From: Flexivirga endophytica
Lineage (GTDB): Bacteria; Actinomycetota; Actinomycetes; Actinomycetales; Dermatophilaceae
DNA length: 64,000 nucleotides
Direction: 5' to 3'
Assembly (NCBI RefSeq): GCF_014640635.1
Contig: NZ_BMHI01000003.1
Span: 372,001 to 436,000 of the forward strand
In this document: positions 50,718 to 59,488 of the stretch, in pieces
Layout: each line of letters starts with the position of its first letter
Numbering within the stretch: position 1 is the first letter of the stretch
Made by a program: the position numbers and the translations under genes
Notes under the pieces: model-generated
The model's input: the letters and a program-made list of their open reading frames with translations, nothing else
What the model was told of the DNA's origin: nothing
Database searches by the model: none

Positions 50718-53543
50718 TCAGGGGTGACTACTGAGGAGGACGTCGGCCAGCGCCGCACGGGTGGAGATGCCGAGCTTCCGGAAGACAGCCGTGAGATGGA
50801 ATTCGACGGTCTTGGGCGTCACGAAGAGCAACTGCGCAATGTCACGGTTCGCCCGGCCTTCCGCAGCGAGCTCGGCGACTCGTCGTTCGCTGGGTGTCAG
50901 CGAGTCCGGACCGGTGAGCGCGTCGCGCCGAGGGCGCCCGCCTGCGGCATACAGCTCGGTCCGTGCCTGTATGGCGAGAGGCTTCGCGCCACAGCGCACG
51001 GCGAGCTCGAGGCCGCGGCGCAACGGCTCGCGCGCCGCCGACGGCCGGCGGTCCCGCCGGATTGCCGACCCGAGTGCGATCAGCGCCTTCGCGTGCACGA
51101 GCTGCGCCGAGGAGCCCTCCGTGGTCGCGACGGCCTCTTCGAGCAGGTCCAGGCGGTGGTTCGCGCCCGTCATACCCAACAAGCGCAGGACTCGAGACAC
51201 CGCGCCCGGCGCGCCCCAGCGTCGCGCCCAGCCGAGCTCTTCTTCCAGCAGCTCGGCCGCCTCCTCGTTGCGCTGCAAACCGATCAATGCTGCTGCCCGC
51301 AGCGACCGCCACGGTGCCCACGCCGGGTTGACGATCCGGTCACGCAAGGTGGCCCGGTAGCGATCGACGGCCGCGAGCGCGTCATCCGGGCGGCGTTCGG
51401 CGAGAAGCAATTCCGCCTCGGCACGGCGTGAATGAGCGTCGAGGTCGCTGCCGGGCGGCATCGGCGGTTGGCCGTCCAGCAGGTCGCGCGCGCCGGCCAG
51501 CTCGCCGCGCTCGATCAGGACCTCGGCCATGAAGGCGGAGCCGTAGGCGATCTCGGCGGGAACGGCTCGCCACGGCTCAGCCACCAGCTTCGCGCGCCGC
51601 CAGGCCGCCTCGGCCTCCTCGAGTTGGCCGCGCGCGTGCCAGCCGTTCACCTGACCCACGTAGAGGCCGCTCAGCGCGAGCTTCGATCCGCTGCGATGTC
51701 CCTGGGCGGCAGCCGCCTCCCACACGACTGGCGCCTCGTCACGATCGGCGAGTGCCAGGACACCGGCAGCTATCCCCGACATCATCAGCGACGGGTCGTC
51801 GGCGATGAGCGCACCGTCGGCGAGCGCCGCCAGCGCCAGCTCGCAACACTCCGCGACCGAACCGCCGGCCAGAGCCCAATCCGACGACACGATGGCTGCG
51901 AGCATCCGCGCTCCCTGGCCATCCCCGCGCAAGCCGCCTCGGGCCGCTTCCATGCGCGCACCCGCATCCGGAACGTCGGCGCCCAGGTTGACCGAGAACA
52001 ACTCCAGCGCTTCGAGCCGCCATCGCGTGTCCTCCTGCCCGGGGCCGAGCTCGTCAGCAGCCTGACGGACGACCGCAGCCGCTTGCGACGCAGGCGCGGT
52101 GAACAGCAGTGTCTGCGCGAGTGTTTCGGCGACCGCGGCACGTTCTTGTGGATCTTCGATCGCCGCATAGCCGGCCGCCAAGTGCTCCGCCGACGCAGCC
52201 TTCTGGTTGGCGAACGCCTCCGCCAGCCCGAGGTCGACCAGCAACGGCGGCCGCTGCTCGGGCGGCGGAGGCTCAATCAAGGCGCGTCCCAGGTAGGCCA
52301 TCGCGTTGTCGGGATCCGATCGGCCCATCGCCGCGCGGCCCGCCTCGGTCAACCGCGCTGCGACCGACCGATCCGCTCGGCGTGGCGTCATGAGCAGGTG
52401 GTTCGCGATCAGCTCCGGGGACGCCTCCAGCTCCATCAGCACCTTCGCGGCTCGCTCATGCAGCAGCTCGCGCTCGGCGGGCGCCAGGTCGAGGTAGACG
52501 GCGTCGCGTACGAGCGGGTGAACGAAACCGAGTGGCGATTGGGGCCCGAGGATCTCGGCCGCGACCAGGGCGTGCGCCGCGCTCGCCACACGGGCATCGT
52601 CGAGCCCGGAGAGAGCAGCGATCGCAGGGACTCCCGCACTGTCTCCCAACACCGCCACCGCCTGTGCGAGTGCGGCCGCGTCGGCCGGAAGTCGGGCCAG
52701 CCGCAACAGCACCGAGCGCAGCACTGCCCGGGGTCCGACATCACGAATCATGCTGGGACGCAACGCATCCGGGTGCACTCCATCGGTCTTCAGCGCCTTG
52801 ATGACTTCGTGCAGCAGCAGCGGATTGCCACCTGTCGCACGGCGGCACGCCTCAACGAATCCTTCCTGGCCCGCACCACCGAGGCGATGCCGGACGAGCT
52901 CGCCGACCGCGCTCTCGCTGAGTGGGGTCGGATGGATGCTGACCGCGGCCGGATCATGCGAAATCTCCGAAAGCAGCTTCGCGTCCTCGCTCGTCTCGCC
53001 CTCGCGCACGGTGGCGACCACGAGCAGCCCGCGGTCCTCGATGGGCCGCAACAGGTAGGCGAGGAACTGCAAAGACGCGCGGTCGCACCAGTGCAGGTCG
53101 TCGACCGCAAGCAGCAGCGGACCCTCGGCTGCGATGTTGGCCGTCAGCCAGGAAAGCCCGTAGAGGACCGCGAAGCCGACATCGGTCGCGGGAAGGCCAA
53201 CCTCGGAGGGGTCGAACACCCTGGCCGCGGCGGCCGCGGATCCCGACAACCATCGATCTCGGCCGGCGACAAGCGCAGGCTCGAACAGCTGGCGGACCAC
53301 ACCGAACGGGAGGCTGCGCTCGAAGTCGCTGCCACGAGCCCACAGCACTCGGTACCCCGCGCCGCGTGCTGACTCCCTGACCTCGTGGAGCAGCCGGGAC
53401 TTGCCGATCCCGGCTGGACCCTCGATGAGCGCGAGCGCCATACCCCCGCGCCGCTGCTGCTCCACGAGGCCGTCGAGTACCGCGAGCTCGCGCTCCCGCT
53501 CGAACAGTTCGTCCTCGGCGACCACTGATGCAGTCTCCCGCAA
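50718..53543 (-). CDS. LuxR-type (LAL) ATPase transcriptional regulator
   Basis: 941-residue large ATP-binding LuxR regulator. The N-terminal AAA ATPase has Walker A GPAGIGKS (residues 42-49) and Walker B LLLAVDDLHWCD. A long helical TPR-like middle region would sense ligand or partner. The C-terminal LuxR helix-turn-helix is LTPSERRVAELAAEGRANRDIAQLLFVTPKTVEFHLTAVFRKLGI. Such regulators often activate adjacent secreted or secondary-metabolism genes. It heads the operon containing the small 82-residue protein and the SELENBP1-like enzyme, so it is likely to control them and itself. Confidence 0.93.
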   Translation of the reverse strand: MRETASVVAEDELFERERELAVLDGLVEQQRRGGMALALIEGPAGIGKSRLLHEVRESARGAGYRVLWARGSDFERSLPFGVVRQLFEPALVAGRDRWLSGSAAAAARVFDPSEVGLPATDVGFAVLYGLSWLTANIAAEGPLLLAVDDLHWCDRASLQFLAYLLRPIEDRGLLVVATVREGETSEDAKLLSEISHDPAAVSIHPTPLSESAVGELVRHRLGGAGQEGFVEACRRATGGNPLLLHEVIKALKTDGVHPDALRPSMIRDVGPRAVLRSVLLRLARLPADAAALAQAVAVLGDSAGVPAIAALSGLDDARVASAAHALVAAEILGPQSPLGFVHPLVRDAVYLDLAPAERELLHERAAKVLMELEASPELIANHLLMTPRRADRSVAARLTEAGRAAMGRSDPDNAMAYLGRALIEPPPPEQRPPLLVDLGLAEAFANQKAASAEHLAAGYAAIEDPQERAAVAETLAQTLLFTAPASQAAAVVRQAADELGPGQEDTRWRLEALELFSVNLGADVPDAGARMEAARGGLRGDGQGARMLAAIVSSDWALAGGSVAECCELALAALADGALIADDPSLMMSGIAAGVLALADRDEAPVVWEAAAAQGHRSGSKLALSGLYVGQVNGWHARGQLEEAEAAWRRAKLVAEPWRAVPAEIAYGSAFMAEVLIERGELAGARDLLDGQPPMPPGSDLDAHSRRAEAELLLAERRPDDALAAVDRYRATLRDRIVNPAWAPWRSLRAAALIGLQRNEEAAELLEEELGWARRWGAPGAVSRVLRLLGMTGANHRLDLLEEAVATTEGSSAQLVHAKALIALGSAIRRDRRPSAAREPLRRGLELAVRCGAKPLAIQARTELYAAGGRPRRDALTGPDSLTPSERRVAELAAEGRANRDIAQLLFVTPKTVEFHLTAVFRKLGISTRAALADVLLSSHP

Positions 53544-53671
53544 CGATGCTCAACTCGCCCCGGGATCCGGGTCAGCGCCATACTTCTTGCACAATGCCGG
53601 CACCGGCCAGGACAACGCGCCGGCCTGAGTAGCCCGTGAGGCACGAGCGAGCGTATTGAAGGGGAGGACTT

Positions 53672-54208
53672 ATGGCAGCTGAGCTGACGACGGCGTCGTA
53701 CCTCGTCCTGGGCATCCTCGACATGGCCGGCCCGGCCTCGGCATACGACGTCAAGCAGTTCTCGACGACCTTCGTCGCGCCGTTCTGGTCGCTCCCACAC
53801 ACGCAGGTCTACCTGCAGTGCAAACGGCTGGTCGAGCTCGGACTGCTCGAGCAGCAGGACGACGACGACCCGCGCGGCCGCAAGGAACTGGCGATCACCG
53901 ACGCCGGCCGGGCCGAGCTGGATCAATGGCGCTCGGAGCCGACTACGGGACCGGTGACCGCTCGCGACCTGTCGGTGCTGAAGAACTTCTTCGGCGGTCC
54001 GAGCGAGCAGATCGCCACCGAGCAGGTGGCTCAGCACCGCGCCAAGCTCGAGGCCTACCGCGAGTGGCGCGGCGAGCACGGCCCGAATTTCGATGACGGC
54101 CAATCGGCCGCCCTCGAGCTCGGGCTGCGCTACGAGGAGTTGATGGTCGACTACTGGCAGGGATTCCTCGACCACGGGCCGTCCGTATACCGCATCCGCG
54201 AAAGTTGA
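53672..54208 (+). CDS. PadR-family transcriptional regulator
   Basis: 178-residue regulator. The N-terminal winged helix reads TTASYLVLGILDMAGPASAYDVKQFSTTFVAPFWSLPHTQVYLQCKRLVELGLLEQ, with the wing DPRGRKELAITDAGRAELDQW; a C-terminal helical dimerisation domain (Vir_act_alpha_C type) follows. GGGGAGGA precedes the ATG. The next gene, a DUF2306 membrane protein on the same strand, starts about 90 bp later behind a perfect dyad that this regulator may bind. Confidence 0.9.
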   Translation: MAAELTTASYLVLGILDMAGPASAYDVKQFSTTFVAPFWSLPHTQVYLQCKRLVELGLLEQQDDDDPRGRKELAITDAGRAELDQWRSEPTTGPVTARDLSVLKNFFGGPSEQIATEQVAQHRAKLEAYREWRGEHGPNFDDGQSAALELGLRYEELMVDYWQGFLDHGPSVYRIRES

Positions 54209-54251
54209 TCGGCCCGCAAGCTGGCCGTGAGGAGTTCCTCCCGCTATCGTC

Positions 54252-54270
54252 ATAGTTCATTCGGAACTAT
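54252..54270. promoter_or_regulatory. Perfect dyad upstream of the DUF2306 gene
   Basis: atagttc-attcg-gaactat: 7-bp perfect arms around a 5-bp spacer, 28 bp before the start codon of the DUF2306 membrane protein and 44 bp after the padR stop. PadR proteins bind dyads of similar size, so control by the upstream PadR is plausible. Confidence 0.5.
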
Positions 54271-54297
54271 TCAAAGTGGACTATGGCGAGGAGTTCG

Positions 54298-55521
54298 ATG
54301 ATGTCCCAGCCCCAGCGAGCTTCCGGGGGTGCCATGTCGCGGCCGGCACAGATCGGGTTGGTGGTCCTGGCGATCGGCTGCCTGATCTACATCCCGGGCA
54401 CGGTGCTCGCGATGCTCCCCTACGTGCACGACGGTGCGTGGACTCCCGAGACCTGGGTCCGTGACCTGCTGCCGTCCAGCAGTCCGGCCGCGCTGAGCAT
54501 CACGGCCGCCTTCGCCGGGCGCAAGGCGCCATACCTGCACAGTGAGTGGCCGATGCTGATCCACACGGTGCTCGGCGGCGGCATCATGCTGCTCGGGCCG
54601 TGGCAGCTCTTCACCGGCTCGACGCGCCGGATGATGCGCGGGCACAAACTGCTCGGCCGCACCTACGCGATCATCGTCGCCGTCAGCATGATCGCGGCCG
54701 CCATCTACCTCGTGCGCACGCCGTGGACCGACGTCTTCAGCGGTCCGGTCTTCGCGGTCGGTCTCTGGGGGTTCTGGCTCGGCGTGGTGGTGAGCCTCGT
54801 TCTCGGCATCACCGCGATCCGACGCGGCGCGGTGGAGCGCCACCTGCGGTGGATGGTCTTCGGCTACGCCTGTCTGATGTCCGCGCCGCTGCTCCGGCTC
54901 GGCTGGACGCTGATCATGGGGATCGACCACTCGGTGCCGATGCCCAAGGCGAACATCTACTTCGGCTCGATGCTCTTCGGCATCTGCACCCTCGGCGCCA
55001 CGATCGGTGCACGCGCGATCGACCACCGCCGCGTGGTGCCGGGGATGCGCCGGGTGTGGGCCTCCGACAACGCGATCTTCACCTGCACGGCGATCGGCCT
55101 CGTCGGGTTCACGATGCTCGGCATGCTCAGCTTCACCTGGGCTCCGGAGTGGGGCCCGACGCGCGTCTTCTACTCGGCGACGTGGTTCACCGTGCTGGGC
55201 ATCAGCGCCGGGTTCGGCATACGCCATCGCGCCAAGGGCACCCACCCGTATGCCGAGCAGGAATGGCGCGTCACCTTCGCCGCGCACATCCTCGCACCGG
55301 CGGTCGGGCTGGCCTTCGGCGGTGTGCTGATGCTCGCCACCGGGTTGAAGGCCGAAACAGCAGAGATGGCAGGCGTCGCCGTCGGTTGGGGTGCCTGTGG
55401 ACTGGGCGCCTTCGTATTCATCGACCGGGAGCTGCGCCGTGCCGCGAAGCGCGCCCCGCGACGCAGGCAGCCCACAGTCGTGGGCAGCTCCGGCGATCTC
55501 GAACCGGCACGGGTCGGCTGA
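54298..55521 (+). CDS. DUF2306 polytopic membrane protein
   Basis: About 407 residues with around 10 hydrophobic helices. The segment HTVLGGGIMLLGPWQLFTGSTRRMMRGHKLLGRTYAIIVAVSMIAAAIYL matches the DUF2306 pattern, whose His residues could bind haem or metal; VERHLRWMVFGYACLMSAPLLRL continues it. The C-terminal half adds another set of helices. Function unknown. AGGAG lies just upstream of adjacent ATGs at 54298 and 54301. The gene is followed by a bidirectional terminator and is probably regulated by the preceding PadR protein. Confidence 0.8.
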   Translation: MMSQPQRASGGAMSRPAQIGLVVLAIGCLIYIPGTVLAMLPYVHDGAWTPETWVRDLLPSSSPAALSITAAFAGRKAPYLHSEWPMLIHTVLGGGIMLLGPWQLFTGSTRRMMRGHKLLGRTYAIIVAVSMIAAAIYLVRTPWTDVFSGPVFAVGLWGFWLGVVVSLVLGITAIRRGAVERHLRWMVFGYACLMSAPLLRLGWTLIMGIDHSVPMPKANIYFGSMLFGICTLGATIGARAIDHRRVVPGMRRVWASDNAIFTCTAIGLVGFTMLGMLSFTWAPEWGPTRVFYSATWFTVLGISAGFGIRHRAKGTHPYAEQEWRVTFAAHILAPAVGLAFGGVLMLATGLKAETAEMAGVAVGWGACGLGAFVFIDRELRRAAKRAPRRRQPTVVGSSGDLEPARVG

Positions 55522-55540
55522 TCGGTCGCACCAAGAACGT

Positions 55541-55584
55541 CGCCCATGCCGACCGGGAGCCAGGGCTCCCGTTCGGCATGGGCG
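55541..55584. terminator. Bidirectional hairpin terminator
   Basis: The arms cgcccatgccga-ccgggagc and gctcccg-ttcggcatgggcg form a 19-20-bp stem with a one-base offset and a short cag loop. It lies between the convergent DUF2306 and bkdC (E2) genes. Confidence 0.85.
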
Positions 55585-55608
55585 AACTCCTCGTATGGCG
55601 GGCCGGCG

Positions 55609-57054
55609 TCAGCCCCAGACCAGCGCCCTCGCCGGGTCCTCCAGCAGCGCCGCGATGTCGGCCAGGAACCGCGAGCCCAGGTCGCCGTCGATCAACCGGT
55701 GATCGAAGGACAGTCCCAGCTGCGTCACCTGCCGCGGCACGATCTGGTCGACACCGTGCTCGTCCGTCACGACCCATGGCATCTTGCGCACCGCGCCGAA
55801 GGCCAGGATCGCCGACTCACCCGGGTTGATGATCGGAGTGCCGGTGTCGACGCCGAAGACGCCCACATTGGTGATGGTGAGGGTGCCACCGGACATGTCG
55901 GCCGGCTGGGTGCGACCCTCGCGGGCAGTGCCGACCAGCGCACCGAGCGCCTCGCCCAGCTCACGCATCGACATCCGATCGGCGTCCTTGATGTTCGGCA
56001 CGACCAGCCCACGTGGCGTCGCGGCGGCGATGCCCAGGTTGACGTAGTGCTTGACCACGATCTCCTGAGCGGCCTCGTCCCAGGTCGCGTTGACCTCCGG
56101 ATTGCGTTTGATCGCAACGCAAAGAGCCTTCGCCAGCACCAGCAGCGGCGTGACCTTGAGGTCGCGGAAGTCCCGGTCGGACTTCAGCCGCTCGACGAGC
56201 TCCATCGTGCGGGTCATGTCGATGGTGACGAACTCGGTCACGTGCGGCGCGGTGAACGCCGAGCCGACCATCGCCTGCGCGGTCATCTTGCGCACCCCCT
56301 TGACCGGGATGCGCGTCTCGCGGGCGCCGTCGTATGACGCGGCGCCCGCCACCGGGGCAGGCGCTGCCCCGCCTCCGGCCAGGTACGACTCGACGTCGGC
56401 CCGGCTGATCACGCCGTCTTCACGGGTCGGCTGCACCAGGGACAGGTCGATCCCGTTGTCCTTGGCGAACTTTCGTACCGGCGGCTTCGCCAGCGCCTTG
56501 CCACCACGCCCACCTTCGACCGGGGCGGCGTTGTTGCTGCGCGACCGAGTCGGGGCGGGCGCGTCCTCACGCGGCACCGGTGCGTTGGGCACGGCGTCGG
56601 TCGCCACGTGCAGGTGCAGGTCAGGCGCGGGCAGCGGGTCACCCTGGCTGCCGGGACCGCGGTCGCCCTCGAACGCACGGCGGGCGCGACGCTTCGTCGC
56701 GCCCTCGACGGCGCCATACCCGACGAGGTTGGCGACTCGTTCGCCCGAATCATCACTGCTGTCAGCGGGTTCCGCCGCTGCAGGAGCAGTGGTGGGTGCG
56801 TCGTCCTCCGCGCCGACGACGTCGACCGACACGATCGCCGCACCGACCTCGACGGTGGCGCCTTCGGCGACGAGGAGCTCGACGACCTTGCCCTCCCAGG
56901 GGATGGGCAACTCGACGAGTGACTTGGCGGTCTCGATCTCCACGACAATGTCATTGACCTTGACCTGGTCGCCCGGCTTGATCTTCCAGGTGACGATGTC
57001 GGCCTCGACCAGACCCTCACCGGGATCGGGCAGCTTGAACTGCTTCACGCCCAT
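55609..57054 (-). CDS. bkdC: Dihydrolipoamide acyltransferase (E2) of branched-chain 2-oxoacid dehydrogenase
   Basis: 481-residue E2 core. Residues 1-78 form one lipoyl domain with lipoylated K44 (EIETAKSLVELP). An Ala/Pro/Glu-rich linker follows. The E3/E1-binding domain is at about 170-205 (PPVRKFAKDNGIDLSLVQPTREDGVISRADVESYL). The catalytic domain includes VNLGIAAATPRGLVVPNIKDADRMSM and the acyltransferase motif FDHRLIDGDLGS. It lies 12 bp after the E1beta gene. A single lipoyl domain and E1alpha/beta partners fit a BCKDH-type complex (valine, leucine, isoleucine breakdown or anteiso/iso fatty acid primers) rather than actinobacterial pyruvate dehydrogenase. E3 is not encoded here. Confidence 0.92.
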   Translation of the reverse strand: MGVKQFKLPDPGEGLVEADIVTWKIKPGDQVKVNDIVVEIETAKSLVELPIPWEGKVVELLVAEGATVEVGAAIVSVDVVGAEDDAPTTAPAAAEPADSSDDSGERVANLVGYGAVEGATKRRARRAFEGDRGPGSQGDPLPAPDLHLHVATDAVPNAPVPREDAPAPTRSRSNNAAPVEGGRGGKALAKPPVRKFAKDNGIDLSLVQPTREDGVISRADVESYLAGGGAAPAPVAGAASYDGARETRIPVKGVRKMTAQAMVGSAFTAPHVTEFVTIDMTRTMELVERLKSDRDFRDLKVTPLLVLAKALCVAIKRNPEVNATWDEAAQEIVVKHYVNLGIAAATPRGLVVPNIKDADRMSMRELGEALGALVGTAREGRTQPADMSGGTLTITNVGVFGVDTGTPIINPGESAILAFGAVRKMPWVVTDEHGVDQIVPRQVTQLGLSFDHRLIDGDLGSRFLADIAALLEDPARALVWG

Positions 57055-57066
57055 GTTTGTGACTCC

Positions 57067-58056
57067 TTAGAAGCTGAGCGCTTGGTCGACGCTGTCGAGG
57101 ATCCGGTCCAGGTCGGGCAGGAAATCCTCTTCGTAGCGGGACGGCGGGTAGGGGATGTTGTAGCCGCCGACGCGCAGCACCGGCGCCTCGAGGGAGTAGA
57201 AGCACTCGCGCTGCACCTGTGCGGCCAGCTCGGCTCCCATGCCGAGGAAGGTCGACGCCTCGTGCACCACGACGCATCGGCCGGTCTTCTTGACCGACGC
57301 GAAGATCGTGTCGGTGTCCAGCGGCGACAGCGACCGCAGGTCGATGACCTCGAGCGACTTTCCCTCCCCCTGCGCCGCACCGGCGGCGTCGAGGCAGGTC
57401 TTGACCGTCGGCCCGTAGGCCAACACCGTCACGTCGCTGCCCGCGCGGGCGACGCGCGCACTGTGCAACGGCAGCGGCGCACCCGCGGACTCGTCCAGCT
57501 CGACCTCAGCCCGCTCGTGGTAGCGGCGTTTCGGCTCGTAGAACATCACCGGGTCGTCGGACGCGATGGCCTGCTGGATCATCCAGTAGGCGTCGGCCGG
57601 GTCGGCGCAGGTGACGGTCCGGAGGCCGGCGGTGTGCGCGAAGTAGGCCTCGTTGGACTCCGAGTGGTGCTCGACCGCGCCGATGCCGCCCCCGAAGGGC
57701 ACCCGGATGACCATCGGCAGCCGGAGGTGACCGAGCGACCGGGCGTGCATCTTGGAGACCTGGCTGATGATCTGGTCGAACGCCGGGTAGATGAACCCGT
57801 CGAACTGGATCTCTACCACCGGGCGGTAGCCGCGCAGCGCCAGCCCGATCGCGGTGCCGACGATGCCGGACTCAGCCAGCGGGGTGTCGATGACGCGGTC
57901 CTCGCCGAAGTCCTTCTGCAGACCCTCGGTGATGCGGAAGACGCCGCCGAGCTTGCCGACGTCCTCGCCCATGAGCACGACCTTCGGGTCGTCCTCCATG
58001 GCCTTGCGCATGCCGGCGTTCAGTCCCTTTGCGAGAGACAGTTTTTGAGCAGTCAT
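57067..58056 (-). CDS. bkdB: Branched-chain 2-oxoacid dehydrogenase E1 beta subunit
   Basis: 329-residue beta subunit of the thiamine-diphosphate E1 component. MTAQKLSLAKGLNAGMRKAMEDDPKVVLMGEDVGKLGGVFRITEGL, TPLAESGIVGTAIGLALRGYRPVVEIQF and RVPFGGGIGAVEHHSESNEAYFAHTAGL are E1beta signatures. The start ATG shares one base with the stop of E1alpha (TGATG), showing tight translational coupling. The E2 gene follows 12 bp downstream. Confidence 0.95.
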   Translation of the reverse strand: MTAQKLSLAKGLNAGMRKAMEDDPKVVLMGEDVGKLGGVFRITEGLQKDFGEDRVIDTPLAESGIVGTAIGLALRGYRPVVEIQFDGFIYPAFDQIISQVSKMHARSLGHLRLPMVIRVPFGGGIGAVEHHSESNEAYFAHTAGLRTVTCADPADAYWMIQQAIASDDPVMFYEPKRRYHERAEVELDESAGAPLPLHSARVARAGSDVTVLAYGPTVKTCLDAAGAAQGEGKSLEVIDLRSLSPLDTDTIFASVKKTGRCVVVHEASTFLGMGAELAAQVQRECFYSLEAPVLRVGGYNIPYPPSRYEEDFLPDLDRILDSVDQALSF

Positions 58057-59276
58057 CAGTGACCACCCTCCGATCCGGCAAACGACTCTTGGTAGGCGAT
58101 GAACTCCGCCTTCTCGCGCTCCACCACCGGGTGCGGGTCGACGTAGATGTCGTCGAACATCGCCGGCTTCGGCGGGTCGGGCATCTCCTGGCACGCCTTG
58201 CGGATCCGGGCCGCGAGCTCGTCGGCCTCCTTGTCGACCCCGTCGAAGAACGCGTCGTCGGCGTAGGCCTTGCTGGCGAGGAAGCCGCGCATGCGGGTGA
58301 TCGGGTCCTTCTCGCGCCAGATGTCGACCTCGGCCGCGATGCGGTATTTGGTCGGATCGTCCGACGTGGTGTGCGCGCCCATCCGATAGGTGAACGCCTC
58401 GATGAGCGTCGGACCCTGACCGGCGCGGGCGGCGTCCATGGCGGCCTTCGTCACGGCATACACGGCGAGCACGTCGTTGCCGTCGACCCGGACGCCGGGG
58501 AAGCCGAAGCCGCGTGCGCGCTGGTATGGCGGAATGCGGAACTGCTTGTAGTTGGGCTCGCTGATGGCCCACTGGTTGTTCTGGACGAAGAAGACCATCG
58601 GGGCGTTCGCGACACCGGCGAAGACGAGTGCCTCGTTGAAGTCACCCTGCGCCGTGCCGCCGTCACCGGTGAACGCCATGACCGCGGCATCGCGGTCGTC
58701 GTCGCCGGTGCCGACATCGCCGTCGCGCTGGATGCCCATCGCATAACCGGTCGCGTGCAGCATCTGGTTGCCGATGACGATCGTGTAGAGGTGGAAGTTG
58801 TTGGCGTTGCTGTCCCAGCCGCCGTGGTTGACGCCGCGGAAGAGACCCAGCAGGTTCTCCGGCGGGACTCCCTTGCACCAGGCGACGCCGTGCTCGCGGT
58901 AACCCGGGAAGGCGTAGTCCTGCGGCCGCATCGCGCGACCGGCACCGACCTGCGCGGCTTCCTGGCCGAGCAGCGAGGGCCACAGGCCGAGCTCACCCTG
59001 CCGCTGCAGTGCGTGACCCTCGGCGTCGATCCGGCGCACCAGCACCAGGTCGCGGTACATCGAGCGGCCGTCCTCGGGAGTCATCTCCTCGACGATCTGC
59101 GCGTATTCGGCATTCGCGTCGCTCGTCGGCAGGCGATTGCCGTCACCGTCGACGAACTGCACCATGTCGGGGCCGCCATCGGTGATGTCGTGCTCCATCG
59201 GACCTGTCACCACCGTCTCGTGATGTCTCACGGGGGTCGGCGTCACCGGCGCCGAATCCATTGCATCGTCAGGCAT
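58056..59276 (-). CDS. bkdA: Branched-chain 2-oxoacid dehydrogenase E1 alpha subunit
   Basis: 406-residue alpha subunit that binds thiamine diphosphate and decarboxylates the 2-oxoacid. The ThDP motif is FTGDGGTAQGDFNEAL...FFVQNNQWAIS; YRDLVLVRRIDAEGHALQRQGELGLWPSLLGQEAAQVG and YREHGVAWCKG are typical. ATG 59276 (MPDDAMDSA) is chosen because GAGAAGGAGAA lies directly upstream; the frame stays open beyond it. First gene of bkdABC. A 212-bp leader region separates it from the aminotransferase gene. Confidence 0.94.
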   Translation of the reverse strand: MPDDAMDSAPVTPTPVRHHETVVTGPMEHDITDGGPDMVQFVDGDGNRLPTSDANAEYAQIVEEMTPEDGRSMYRDLVLVRRIDAEGHALQRQGELGLWPSLLGQEAAQVGAGRAMRPQDYAFPGYREHGVAWCKGVPPENLLGLFRGVNHGGWDSNANNFHLYTIVIGNQMLHATGYAMGIQRDGDVGTGDDDRDAAVMAFTGDGGTAQGDFNEALVFAGVANAPMVFFVQNNQWAISEPNYKQFRIPPYQRARGFGFPGVRVDGNDVLAVYAVTKAAMDAARAGQGPTLIEAFTYRMGAHTTSDDPTKYRIAAEVDIWREKDPITRMRGFLASKAYADDAFFDGVDKEADELAARIRKACQEMPDPPKPAMFDDIYVDPHPVVEREKAEFIAYQESFAGSEGGH

Positions 59277-59488
59277 GGGTTCTCCTTCTCGGGCGGCCGC
59301 GGGCCGGGTGTGCCGCGACGTGTCGTGCACCTGTGCCGGGGTCACCGGCTGGGTGCCGAGCCATGGCGTCATACCGCCCGGAGCAAGGTCCAGGACGTAT
59401 GACGCGGCTCACATTGCCTTACGCCGGAAGATTACCCGCGGGCGTCCCAACCGCCGAATCCGGAGCGCTACCAGCGAGTAGGGGTGGA

